A model generated the notes under the pieces. It searched no databases, was not told the DNA's origin, and saw only the letters and a program-made list of their open reading frames with translations. From positions 13,376,690 to 13,440,689 of the forward strand of contig NC_092092.1 of the NCBI RefSeq assembly GCF_045679555.1: a stretch of DNA of 64,000 nt, in the 5' to 3' direction. Source of the stretch: Salvelinus alpinus (taxonomy: Eukaryota > Chordata > Actinopteri > Salmoniformes > Salmonidae). Both the position numbers and the translations under genes were made by a program. Positions 54,340 to 64,000 of this stretch are shown here, one piece after another (the first letter of the stretch is position 1; the number at the start of each line of letters is the position of its first letter).

Positions 54340-56734
54340 TCTCCCTCAGCTGTCTGTCTGAGGTGAAGTGGTTGATAAATGAAGGCCACTTTACTCTGCT
54401 CTGTCATCCCTCGGGTCTCCTGGACTAGAATGGAACATTTCTCAGTAGAAGAGCCACCATGTGTCATGTTTCAACGCTTCAATCCTCTCTCTGTGTCTGC
54501 TGTTAGTGGGTTAGTTAAAAGAACATTTTATTGACAGTACTTTTATTACTGGTATCTGGAAGGCTGGTCTGATGGCATACTAACCAACTCACTGTACTGC
54601 ATAAGGTCATTTACTGTAGCTTACTTAGCATACTGGATTGCATTTGGTTGGGGCCACTAGTGAAAGGCAACATCTGACCCAAAAAAGCTTCTAGGTTTGG
54701 GGATTTCTATGGTTTTCACCTCACTTCCCGGGCCAGGTGCAGGGTAACCCCAGTGGGCCTTCCTGCCAGAAGAGGGTCTGGCTTTTTGAAGGCCAGGGTG
54801 AACCCCCCCTCCTCAGACAGTAGATGTTTTCATTCTTTCCGACCAGGTGAGACCAGGTATCAGTGTGTATGTTACCTGTCACTGTCAGGCCAGCAATTAT
54901 AGGATTTGAGCTCCCTGAGCAGAGCAGGCTTCAGGCCTGGGGCCAAGAGGAGCCTGGAAACGACCGAGAAGACAAGGGGGGCCACGGTCTGGGCTGTCAG
55001 TCCCTCCCCTGTCAGTCACTGGGTGTGTGTGTGTCTGGGTGTGGGCATGGGCGTGGGCGGATGCGGGTGTGGGCGTGTGGGTGTGGGAGTGGGTGGGTGT
55101 GAGTGAGTGAGTGAGTGGGTGGGTGAGTGATTATGATTGACAGCAGTAGCTTCTGGGGAGACACAGCCATGAGGTGTGTGTGTCCCAGAGAGAGATACCA
55201 AAGTGCTGTTTTCATTTCTACTCGGTCGAATAACATTTAGAGAAAGAATTATGAAGAAAATATTGTTTGTTTCATAGAGTGATTTTATTTGGGTTTCAGG
55301 TTATCAGGGACTGTGTCGGATGTCAGACAATGACACCAAACACTCACACACACAAACGTGTGCCCAAACACACACAGCCACAACCACATTCCACGGGAGG
55401 TATAGAACACAACCAGGAGAATACACACACACACACTGCTGAATTCTAGCGGGGACCTTCTGGCGTGGCTCACATGTTGCGTTGCCCTGTGTGTCTGTGG
55501 GTCAGTGATCTGTGTTGAGTGACTGTCTTTCAGCTTCCCGCACTGTTTGTTTTCCTGAGACAGTGTCATCAATTCTGCAACAAGGGATCAGACACACCAA
55601 CAACAGAGACACAGGGACCTCCCCTGTATGCAGCGACCCTGAATAATGGTGCGTGTATGCAGTAGCCAGACATGCCTCAGTGTGTGTGGGTGTGTGTGTT
55701 CAGTGACGGATGTTGCATCCATGCAGTAGCTAGACGTGTCTTCCCTTCCAAGGCCCATTGATCAAAGGTATGCAAACCTAGTTGTCTACACATTCCGTCA
55801 CACCTGAGAAATCCCAGACATCACCTCACACATTTACAACACTCCATTTAACATGATTTGCAATGCAAATATAGACCAGGGGATGCTTGTATATTAGAAT
55901 ATATGGAAGTGACTCTGACAAACTTACCACATTGTTGCAATACCTTCAAACCACATTAGATGACAATGGTTTACGTAGGATGTTTACATGTATGTTGTAA
56001 TACTTTTGAAAGGTTGGGATGGCTTTGAGAGGGATGTTCAATGTAGCATACAGTAATGTTGGCCTGCAAGCCTCTCTTTCTCTCCCTCACTACTTCTATA
56101 ACTGTCTCTCTTTTTCTCCCTCTCCAACAAATACCCTTCGTAAAAATGTTTTTTACCTGAACTATGGCCTAGGCTTTAGGTCACCAAGTGAACATAGTCT
56201 TGTGGAACGCAGGAAACCTGGATTTGAACCCAGTCGGTCACACTAGCCCTGACCTCCACAAGTGGGAAAGTAGTAGGCGTGGATTCCTACTAAATTTACT
56301 TCTACAGTAATTGATTGATGTAGTGTTTAGTTTAGCTGACTCTGACTGACCAGACCTGAGCTCAGTATAGCTATGCACCCCTGTAACAATAGGAGGAAGT
56401 GGTAGGATCATGTCTGCGTTTCTACGTCCATCCTTTGACTGTACGTCTCTATGAATTATATTATATTTGACCTATAACCATGGTCTTTAATTCATCCTTT
56501 CGCTCCAAACAGCTCATAATTCAACCTGATCGATTTTAAACAATGAACAATGATGTTAATGCCTCATCGTTGCTGTATTGAAATTTACAGAGAGAGAGGG
56601 CACTGCGTGCTTCTCTCCCAGTTCAGTATTTATTTACAGAGTTAAATACTTAAGAATGAGACGTCATGACTTTAAGTAAATAAGCTGTCATAGTAATGGA
56701 GCAACACAAGCATTTTCTCAGCAAGATGTTTACC

Positions 56735-56735
<1 letters not shown>
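54340..56735. other. Intergenic, no gene; GT/GGGTG-rich patch at 55020-55130
   Basis: No coding region is supported. A GT/GGGTGTGGGCGTG-type imperfect repeat (55020-55130) and short AC-rich stretches (55341-55437) are present. Confidence 0.45.

Positions 56736-56737
<2 letters not shown>

Positions 56738-56811
<74 letters not shown>
56738..56811. repeat. (GT)37 microsatellite
   Basis: 74 bp of uninterrupted GT. Confidence 0.95.
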
Positions 56812-56812
<1 letters not shown>

Positions 56813-57009
56813 TTCATAACAACCGTGTTTGAGTGCAACCATTGCTATAAACTGTCCTACATGCCTGTGTCCAGATGAACTCAACTCAACCTTTCCATTC
56901 TGTTCCAACATGACTGTCCAGACCAGACAGATGTTTTATTGAGACAGAAACACAGCAGCAGCAGGCCAAAGACTGGGAACCTCTGTCCACACATCCTATG
57001 CACACATTT

Positions 57010-57085
57010 TTACATTTACATTTGAGTCATTTAGCAGACCCTCTTATCCAGAGCGACTTACAGTTAGTGTATTCATCTTACAGTT
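57010..57085 (-). repeat. SINE 3' fragment
   Basis: CATTTGAGTCATTTAGCAGA CCCTCTTATCCAGAGCGACT TACAG, the same conserved 3' motif as at 13590-13665. There is no head. Confidence 0.55.
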
Positions 57086-57343
57086 TTTTTTAATTGCTTT
57101 GGTACTATTTTCACAAGTATGTGGTGAATTTTAAAAACTCTTAGCACAAAAATCCAAACTGGCAACACTTGTAACGCAGCCAGTCTTATCTTCAAAACCT
57201 TTCATTGTGCATTCATTTTGTTTGTAGACATCTTTCACCACACAGTCATTGATCAAAAATATATGTGTACTATGAAATAAAAGGAGTACATTGATTTAAT
57301 CACCAAAACACAACATAATTATATATTCTTAATGTAGAATATA

Positions 57344-58201
57344 CAGTGCCTTCGGAAAGTATTCAGACCCCTTGACTTTTTCCACGTTTTGTCAAGTTAC
57401 AGCCTTATTCTAAAATTGATTAAATAGTTTTCCCCCCTCATCAATCTACACACAATATCCCATAATGACAAAGCAAAAACAGGTTTTTAGAAATTGTTGC
57501 AAATTTATTACAAATAAAAAACTGAAATATCACATTTACTTAAGTATTCAAACCCTTTACTTAGTACTTTGTTGAAGCACCTTTGGCAGCGATTACAGCC
57601 TCAAGTCTTCTTGCTTGGCACACCTGTACTTGGAGAGTTTCTCCCATTCTTCTCTGCAGATCCTCTCAAGCTCTGTCAGGTTGGATGGGGAGTGTTGCTG
57701 CACAGCTATTTTCAGGTCTCTCCAGAGATGTTCGATCGGGTTCAAGTCCGGGCTCTGGCTGGGCCATTCAAGGACATTCAGAGACTTGTCCTGAAGCCAT
57801 GCCTGCATTGTTTTGGCTATGTGCTTATGGTCATTGTTCTGTTGGAAGGTAAACCTTCGCCCCAGTCTGAGGTCCTGAGCACTCTGGAGCAGGTTTTCAT
57901 CAAGGATCTCTCTGTACTTTTCTCCGTTCATCTTTCCTTCAATCCTGACTAGTCTCTCAGTCCCTACCACTGAAAAAAAACACAGCATGATGCTGCCACC
58001 ACCATGCTTCACCGTAGGGATGGTGCCAGATTTCCTCTAGACGTGATGCTTGGCAGAGAAGTTTTCGCTTTGTCATTTTGGGGTATTGTGTGTAGTTTGA
58101 TGAGGACTTTTTTCAAATGTAATCTTAGATTTTAGAATAAGGATGTAACATAACTAAATGTGGAAAATGACAAGAGGTCTGAATACTTCTCGAAGGCACT
58201 G
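57344..58201. mobile_element. Internally deleted Tc1-like transposon
   Basis: The ends CAGTGCCTTCGGAAAGTATT CAGACCCC and, reverse complemented, CAGTGCCTTCGAGAAGTATT CAGACC are inverted repeats with flanking TA (57342-57343, 58202-58203). Long terminal similarity includes the CTACACACAATA-type segment on both sides. At 858 bp it lacks the transposase N-terminal half. Confidence 0.9.
57593..58012 (-). pseudogene. Tc1-like transposase C-terminal remnant
   Basis: The minus-strand frame starts [20 protein letters not shown] and includes RRFTFQQNNDHKHIAKTMQA (second catalytic Asp block, with NNDHKH where the family has DNDPKH), [18 protein letters not shown] (Glu block) and REEWEKLSKYRCAKQEDLRL. 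The N-terminal DNA-binding and first Asp regions were lost in the internal deletion. Confidence 0.9.
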
Positions 58202-58329
58202 TACATGTTTAAGCGGTCCTGTATGTAGCTCAGTTCATAAGAGCATTGCATTAGCAACACCAGAGCTGTTTTAAATATGTTATTGGACCATAAACAGATT
58301 TGACTCATTAATCTATACAGTCCAAATAA

Positions 58330-60176
58330 TGATGATCCACGCTTCTTTGAAAATATATATAATAATTTATCAAGCCTACAAGCAATACCAGACTCTATTA
58401 TTATGGTGGGAGATTATAATATGGTTTTATATACCTCAATGGATGGTAAAGGAAATCAAACTACAAATTATCACCCTTATGCAAATAACGAAGATCATGG
58501 ATATGGTGGATATATAATGAAGCTAGTGGATATTTGGGTGCTTAAATATCCTGACCTAGTGAGATATACATGGTGGAGGCTAAATCAAGCTAGTCGTCTT
58601 GAATACTTTCTTATGTAATTCTCGCTGGCACCAAAAGTTTAAAAAATGAATAAGTGTTGATAGGGGACAGAATGCGATCGGACCATCAAATAATTGGCAT
58701 ATACTTTACTCTTATGGAATTTACACATGGGCGAGGATATTGGAAACTTAATCAAAGCCTATTGGATGACAACTTGTTTTTAACAAGGACAGAAGTATTT
58801 ATAAGTTACTTTTTCCAACATAACATACAGTAGGTACAGCAGATCCCCTTGTATGGGACACTTAAATGTGACTTTAGAGCCCATGCAATTCAAGCCTTAT
58901 CTTTAAAGCAAAAGCAATTCAAGTCAAGAGAATCCATTTTAACAAAGGAAATAGAGGGACTAACAGTACAGATAGATAGTAATACAAACTGAACCATAGA
59001 GGCACAGAATACGTTAGAGGTCAAACAAAAAGAGGAACTTATTCAAGGAAGATAAAGAGGGATATATGATTTTTTTTAATAAAGCAAACTGGATGGAATA
59101 TGGGGGAAAAAATCACAATAAAAAAACATTCTTCAACATAGAAATGCTACCAAAGAAAATGTACTGAAACTTGTTACAAATGACGGAGTCACCCATAATT
59201 CACCAAAATATATTTTGAAAGAGGAAGCAAAGTACCTGTTAAGCATATGATTTAATTTCAGTCTCCTCCATCTCCACTAACCGAATTTAATTGTAAGGAT
59301 TTTTTCCCTATTAATACTGTTAAATGAACAGCTGTACAGAAAGACTCATGTGCAGGCCAAATTACAGAGGAGAAACTTCTTGATGCAATTAAAGACTTTA
59401 AGTCCGGGAAAACTCCAGGGCTGGATGGCATACTAGTTGAGGTATACCAAACCTTTTGTGATGTACTCAGAGGACCGTTCTTAGCAGGTTTTAACCACTC
59501 CTATATAAACTGTAGATTAGCAGATATTTATGACTGAAACAGGACCCAAGTGGTAAATATAAAGATCCAGTCCATTAAAGAAATTGGAGGCCCCTTACAC
59601 TTCAGTGTTGTGATGCAAAATACTAGCAAAGTGCCTAGTGTCTAGAATTGAAAGGGTATTGTCAGATATTATTCATCCTAATCAGACAGGTTTTTTACAT
59701 GGATGACGCATTGAAGATAATATAAGACAAGTACTGGAAACAATAGAACACTATGAAACATCTGGGAAACCTAGCCTGGTATTCAAAGCTGACTTTGAAA
59801 GGCTTCTGATAAAGTATGACTGGAATTTATATATTATTTTAATTTTAATTAACCTTTCTTTAACTAGGCAAGTCAGTTAAGAACAAATTATTATTTACAA
59901 TGACGGCCTACCCCCCGGCCAAACCCTCCCTTAACCTGGAGGACGCTGGGCCAATTGTGCGCCGCCATATGGGACTCCCAATCACTGTCGGTTGTGACAC
60001 AGCCTCGGAACGAACGAGGGTCTGTAGTGACACCTCTATATATAAATGCCTGGAATATTTCAATTTTGGAGAATCTCTTATACAATGGTTTAAAGTTATG
60101 TATAGTAACCTCAGGTATAAAATAGTAAATAATGGCTACTTCTCAGAAAGTTTTAAACTGTCAAGAGGAGTCACTT
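58330..60176 (+). pseudogene. L1-like (Tx1/L1 clade) LINE relic, EN and RT fragments
   Basis: The plus strand reads an endonuclease piece GGDYNMVLYTSMDGKGN...VDIWVLKYPDLVRYTWW (58403-58618; the initial G is read from the GTG start), then SDHQIIGIYFTLMEF (about 58678) and RT pieces GQITEEKLLDAIKDFKSGKT then PGLDGI (59356-59432) and LEYFNFGESLIQWFKVMYSN (60049-60108). There are many stops and frameshifts. A minus-oriented SINE (59835-60030) splits the RT region. The 3' end is cut at about 60176, where a different LINE begins. Confidence 0.75.
59835..60030 (-). repeat. SINE fragment inserted in the L1-like LINE
   Basis: On the minus strand: GTCACTACAGACCCTCGTTC GTTCC (B-box region), then GCGGCGCACAATTGGCCCAG CGTCC, GTAGGCCGTCATTGTAAATA and GACTTGCCTAGTTAAAGAAA. 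5'-truncated before the A box. Confidence 0.8.
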
Positions 60177-62480
60177 TTATTGATAACTTTGACACCTTCT
60201 GGAAACAGAAGATACTCTACAGGAATGACAGTCCATCCAAGTCATCTTGGCTCCTGGACTCTGTCCACGCATTTCAAGGCTGTGTTGAAACAATGACTGG
60301 TAAATGAACCAAGACCAGCTCAGTTAATCCCTCCCATTGTGACAATGAGTCGTCATAATGCTGCATCAAATGTACATGATCTTAGGGGCATTGGCAAACA
60401 CAATGTAAGTCATTTAATTTATGTACCCCTAATTGCACCGAATTCATTTGTTTATCCTACAGCTATTGTAAGCAGTAATCATGAGCCTATTAACCAGAGT
60501 TATTCTGTTAGCACTGAGGCGGTGTGCAATAGTAGGAAGACCACTTTATGCAGCTCACCCTGCACTATCAGCTCCAATATAAATAACATGAGTAAGTCTA
60601 CCTCTGATAAGCTTCCCAGTAAAGCATTAAAAACAATCAAGCAACCCAGAAAAGTGCTAAAAATAACCCTAATAAAGTAGCCTAAGAAACAAGTTCCATG
60701 AAGTCAATAACTTGCTTGTAACAGATGACATTCATATTCTGACTATCTCTGAAACTCACTTAGATAATACCTTTGATACAGTGGTAGCAATACATGGTTA
60801 TAACATCTACCAAAAAGACAGAAATGCCAACAGAGGCGGTGTTGCGGTCTATATTCAGAACCACATTCCTGTAAAGCTTAGAGATGTTGAAGTAATATGG
60901 CTACAGGTTCATCTGCCGCACCTAAAGCCCATTCTTGTGGGAAGCTGCTATAGACCACCAAGTGCTAACAGTCAGTATCTGGATAACATGTGTGAAATGC
61001 TTGATAATGTATGTGATATCAACAGAGAAGTATTTTTTCTGGGTGATTTAAATATTGACTGGCTCTCATCAAGCTGCCCACTCAGGAAAAAACTTCAAAC
61101 TGTAACCAGTGCCTACAACCTGGATCAGGTTGTCAGTCAACCTACCAGGGTAGTTACAAACAGCACAGGAATGAAATCAGCAACATGTATTGATCACATC
61201 TTTACTAATGCTGCTGATATTTGCTTTAAAGCAGTATCCAAATCCATTGGATGTAGTGATCACAATATAATAGCCATATCTAGGAAAACCAAAGTTCCAA
61301 AGGCTGAGCCTAATATAGTATATAAGAGGTCATACAAGAAGTTTTGTAGTGATTCATATGTTGATGATGTAAAGAATATTTGCTGGTCTGTGGTGTGTAA
61401 TGAGGAGCAACCAGATGCTGCACTTGACGCATTTATGAAACAACTTATTCCAGTTACTAATAAGCACGTACCCATTAAGAAAATGACTGTGAAAACTGTG
61501 AAAACTGTTAAATCTCCTTGGATTGATGAGGAATTGAAAAAGTGTCTGATTGAGAGGGATGAGGAAAAATGTATGGAAATTAAGTCCCGTCTGATTGGCA
61601 AATGTACTGCAAATTAAGAAATCATGTGACTAAACTAAAGTAAAAGAAAAATAAACTACACTATGAAACAAAGTTAAATTATATGAAGAATGATAGTAAA
61701 AAGCTATAGGGCACCTTAAATTACATTTTGGGGGAAAAAAGCCAACTCGGCTCCATCATTCATTGAATCAGATGGCTCATTCATCACAAAGCCCACTGAT
61801 ATTGCAAACTACTTTAATTACTTTTTCATTGGCAAGATAAGCAAACTTAGGGATGACACGTCAGCAACAAACGCTGACACTACACATCCAAGTATATCGG
61901 ACCAAATTATGAAAGACAAGAATTGTACTTTGGAATTCCATAAAGTCAGTGTGGAAGAGGTGAAAGAAAATTATTGTTGTCTATCACCAATGACAATCCA
62001 CCGGGGTCTGACAATCTGGATGGAAAATTACTGAGGATAATAGCAGACGATATTGCCACATCTTCAATTTAAGCCTACTACAGAGCGTGCACCCTAAGGC
62101 CTGGAGGGAAGCTAAAGTCATTCCGCTATCCAAGAATAGTAAAGCCCCCTTTACTGGCTCAAATAGTCGACCAATCAGCCTGTTACCAACCCTTAGTAAA
62201 CTTCTGGAAAAAATGGTGTTTGACCAGATACAGTGCTATTTCACAGTAAACAAATTGACAACAGAATTTCAGCATGCTTATAGGGAAGGACACTCAACAA
62301 TCACAGCACTTACACAAATGACTGATGATTGGCTGAGAGAAATTGATGATAAAATGATTGTGGGGGCTGTCTTGTTAGACTTCAGTGCAGCTTTTGACAA
62401 TATTGATCATAGTCTGCTGCTGTTATGGCTTACACCCCCTGCAATAATGTAGATAAAGAGTTACTTGTCTAACTGACACA
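60177..62480 (+). pseudogene. CR1/L2-like LINE relic, esterase-type segment, EN and RT
   Basis: In order: FIDNFDTFWKQKILYRNDSP (about 60175-60235, like the end of the esterase-type domain in CR1/L2 ORFs), a low-complexity linker frame (60339-60680), a long open frame 60712-61617 (about 300 codons) with endonuclease motifs ISETHLDNTF, NRGGVAVYI, YRPPSAN, FFLGDLNIDW, CIDHIFTN and GCSDHNIIAI, and an RT fragment (62087-62452) with SRPISLLPTLSKLLEK and LLDFSAAFDNIDHSLLL. A frameshifted gap lies between 61620 and 62087. It ends at about 62480 before the polymerase active-site box. The endonuclease frame is unusually intact. Confidence 0.85.
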
Positions 62481-62494
62481 GAGGGTGTTCTTAA

Positions 62495-63435
62495 AACCTC
62501 TTTGGGCTAGGGGGCAGTATTTTGACGTCCGGATGAAAAGCGTGCCCAAAGTAAGCTGCCTGTTACTCAGGCCCAGAAGATAGGATATGCATTGGTAGAT
62601 TTGGATAGAAAACACTCTAAAGTTTCTAAAACTGTTAAAATAATGTCTTTGAGTATAACAGAACTGATATGGCAGGCGAAACCCCGAGGACAAACCATCC
62701 CAAAAAATAATTATTTCAGCCTACCACTGTTTCCAATGGCTGTCATGTTTATTATGAGGCGAAACCATCCCAGATTGAAGTTCCTAGGGCTTCCACTAGA
62801 TGTCAACAGTCTTTAGAATGAGTTCCAGGTTTGTTTTTGGAAAAATTAGCTAGAATTTGTAGTTTTTCTAAGTGGCTCCCATTTTGGCTGTAGTGTTTTT
62901 ATGCGAGTGGATGAGAGCGCGTTCTTTGTTGTTTATCTCCGGTAAAGACAATAACGATTCTCCGTCTTAAATTGTATCATTTATTTACCTATTATGGTAC
63001 CTGAGGTTTGATTATAAACGTTGTTTGACTTGTTTGGAGAAGTTTATTGGTAACGTTTGGGATTCATTTTGTATGCATTTTGATGGAGGGAAACCGGTGG
63101 ATTATTGACTGAAGTGCGCCAGCTAAACTGAATTTTTGGGGATATAAAGAAGAACTTTATCGAACAAAAGGACAATTTGTGATGTAGCTGGGACCTTTTA
63201 GAGTACCAACAGAAGAAGATCTTCAAAGGTAAGGCATTTATTATATCACTATTTCTGACTTTCATGGCGCACCTGCCTGGTTGACAAATGTTTTTCATGC
63301 TTTGTATGCGGGGCACTGTCCTCAGATAATCGCATTTTGTGCTTTCGCCGTAAAGCCTTTTTGGAATCTGACACAGCGGCTGGATTAACAAGAAGGTAAG
63401 CTTTATTTTGATGTATGACACTTGTATTTTCATGA
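62495..63435. repeat. Dispersed salmonid repeat, first copy
   Basis: Begins CCTCTTTGGGCTAGGGGGCA GTATTTTGACGTCCGGATGA AAAGCG and includes ACTCAGGCCCAGAAG, GATTTGGATAGAAAACACTC and CTTCCACTAGATGTCAACAG. It interrupts the CR1/L2-like LINE. Non-coding. Confidence 0.75.
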
Positions 63436-64000
63436 TACCTGTTTGGGATAGGGGGAAGCATTTTCACATTCGGATGAAAAGCGTTCCCAGAGTAAACTTC
63501 CTGCTACTCAGGCCCAGAAGCTAATATATGCATATTATTAGTAGATTTGGATAGAAAACACTCTGAAGTTTCTACAACAAATTATGTCTGTGAGTATAAC
63601 AGAACTCACATGGCAGGTGAAAACCTGAGAAAAATCCAACCAGGAAGTGGGAAATCTGAGGTTTGTAGTTTTTCAACTCATTGCCTCATTGCCATTGCCT
63701 ATTTGTCTATGGGGTCATATTGCACTTCCTAAGGCTTCCACTAGATGTCAACAGTCTTTAGAACCGTGTTTGAGGCTTCTGCTGTGAAGGAGGAGAGAAT
63801 GAGAGCTGTTTCAACCAGAAGTCTGGCAGAGTGCCATGAGCTGGTCAAGCGCGTGGCCGTGAGAGCGACCTGCGTTCCATTGCATTTCTAAAGACAAAGG
63901 AATTCTCCGGTTGAAACATTATTGAAGATTTATGTTAAAAACATCCTAAAGATTGATTCTATACATCGTTTGACATGTTTCTACGAACTGTTATATAACT
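63436..64000. repeat. Dispersed salmonid repeat, second copy, cut by window edge
   Basis: The same family restarts with CCTGTTTGGGATAGGGGGAA GCATTTTCAC...GGATGAAAAGCGTTCCC and shares GATTTGGATAGAAAACACTC and GCTTCCACTAGATGTCAACA GTCTTTAGAA with the first copy, about 940 bp apart. The two copies lie in the same orientation. Confidence 0.75.

Overview
The window is vertebrate nuclear DNA from a teleost, almost certainly a salmonid. Genes are split by GT-AG introns, and the sequence is crowded with Tc1-like transposons, tRNA-derived SINEs (including one of HpaI type), long (GT)n runs and kilobase-scale minisatellites. There are no bacterial operons, CRISPR arrays or RNA genes. The species is not determined.

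Three protein-coding genes are supported, in the order and orientation I recall for human 10q24: hpse2 (minus), cnnm1 (plus), got1 (minus). (1) The first coding exon of hpse2 (heparanase-2) is at 2999-3264; the rest of the gene lies beyond the left edge. (2) cnnm1 (CNNM/ACDP magnesium-transport mediator) runs from 9046 to 27826. I assembled 11 coding exons with matching splice phases into one 947-residue frame. (3) got1 (cytosolic aspartate aminotransferase) runs from 52776 down to 43118. Nine exons give an uninterrupted 410-residue protein with the PLP-lysine and substrate-binding motifs intact. hpse2 and cnnm1 are head to head across about 5.8 kb. cnnm1 and got1 are tail to tail across about 15 kb filled mostly by satellites and transposons. 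Gene calls come from reading the translation against remembered family sequences; no search was run.

Layout: 1-2998 hpse2 intron 1; 3265-9045 divergent intergenic region with a SINE and a hAT-like repeat; 9046-27826 cnnm1, whose introns hold a 37-bp minisatellite grown from a hAT end, a 260-bp-arm inverted repeat ending in (GT)65/(AC)65, a Tc1 element, a Sleeping Beauty-type Tc1 element, a GATGAT array and a 51-bp array; 27966-31456 a 43-bp array with a G-quadruplex motif in nearly every unit on the minus strand; 32568-32935 a solo LTR; 33470-35770 a second G-rich array on the plus strand; 36007-37595 a Tc1 pseudo-element; 40035-40660 a 40/44-bp array; 42401-43046 a hAT MITE with a nested SINE just beyond the got1 stop; 43118-52776 got1, whose introns hold a Tc1 element and several minisatellites, one built from copies of the gene's own exon 6/intron 6 junction; 52777-64000 intergenic, becoming a graveyard of a Tc1 relic, an L1-like LINE, a CR1/L2-like LINE and two copies of a dispersed repeat.

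No novel multi-gene system was found. The most unusual features are structural: minisatellites seeded from functional junctions (a transposon end, a splice donor), paired G-quadruplex arrays of opposite polarity between two convergent genes, a near-perfect inverted repeat with equal-length dinucleotide arms, and two very short introns in the part of cnnm1 that I recall as one exon in mammals.
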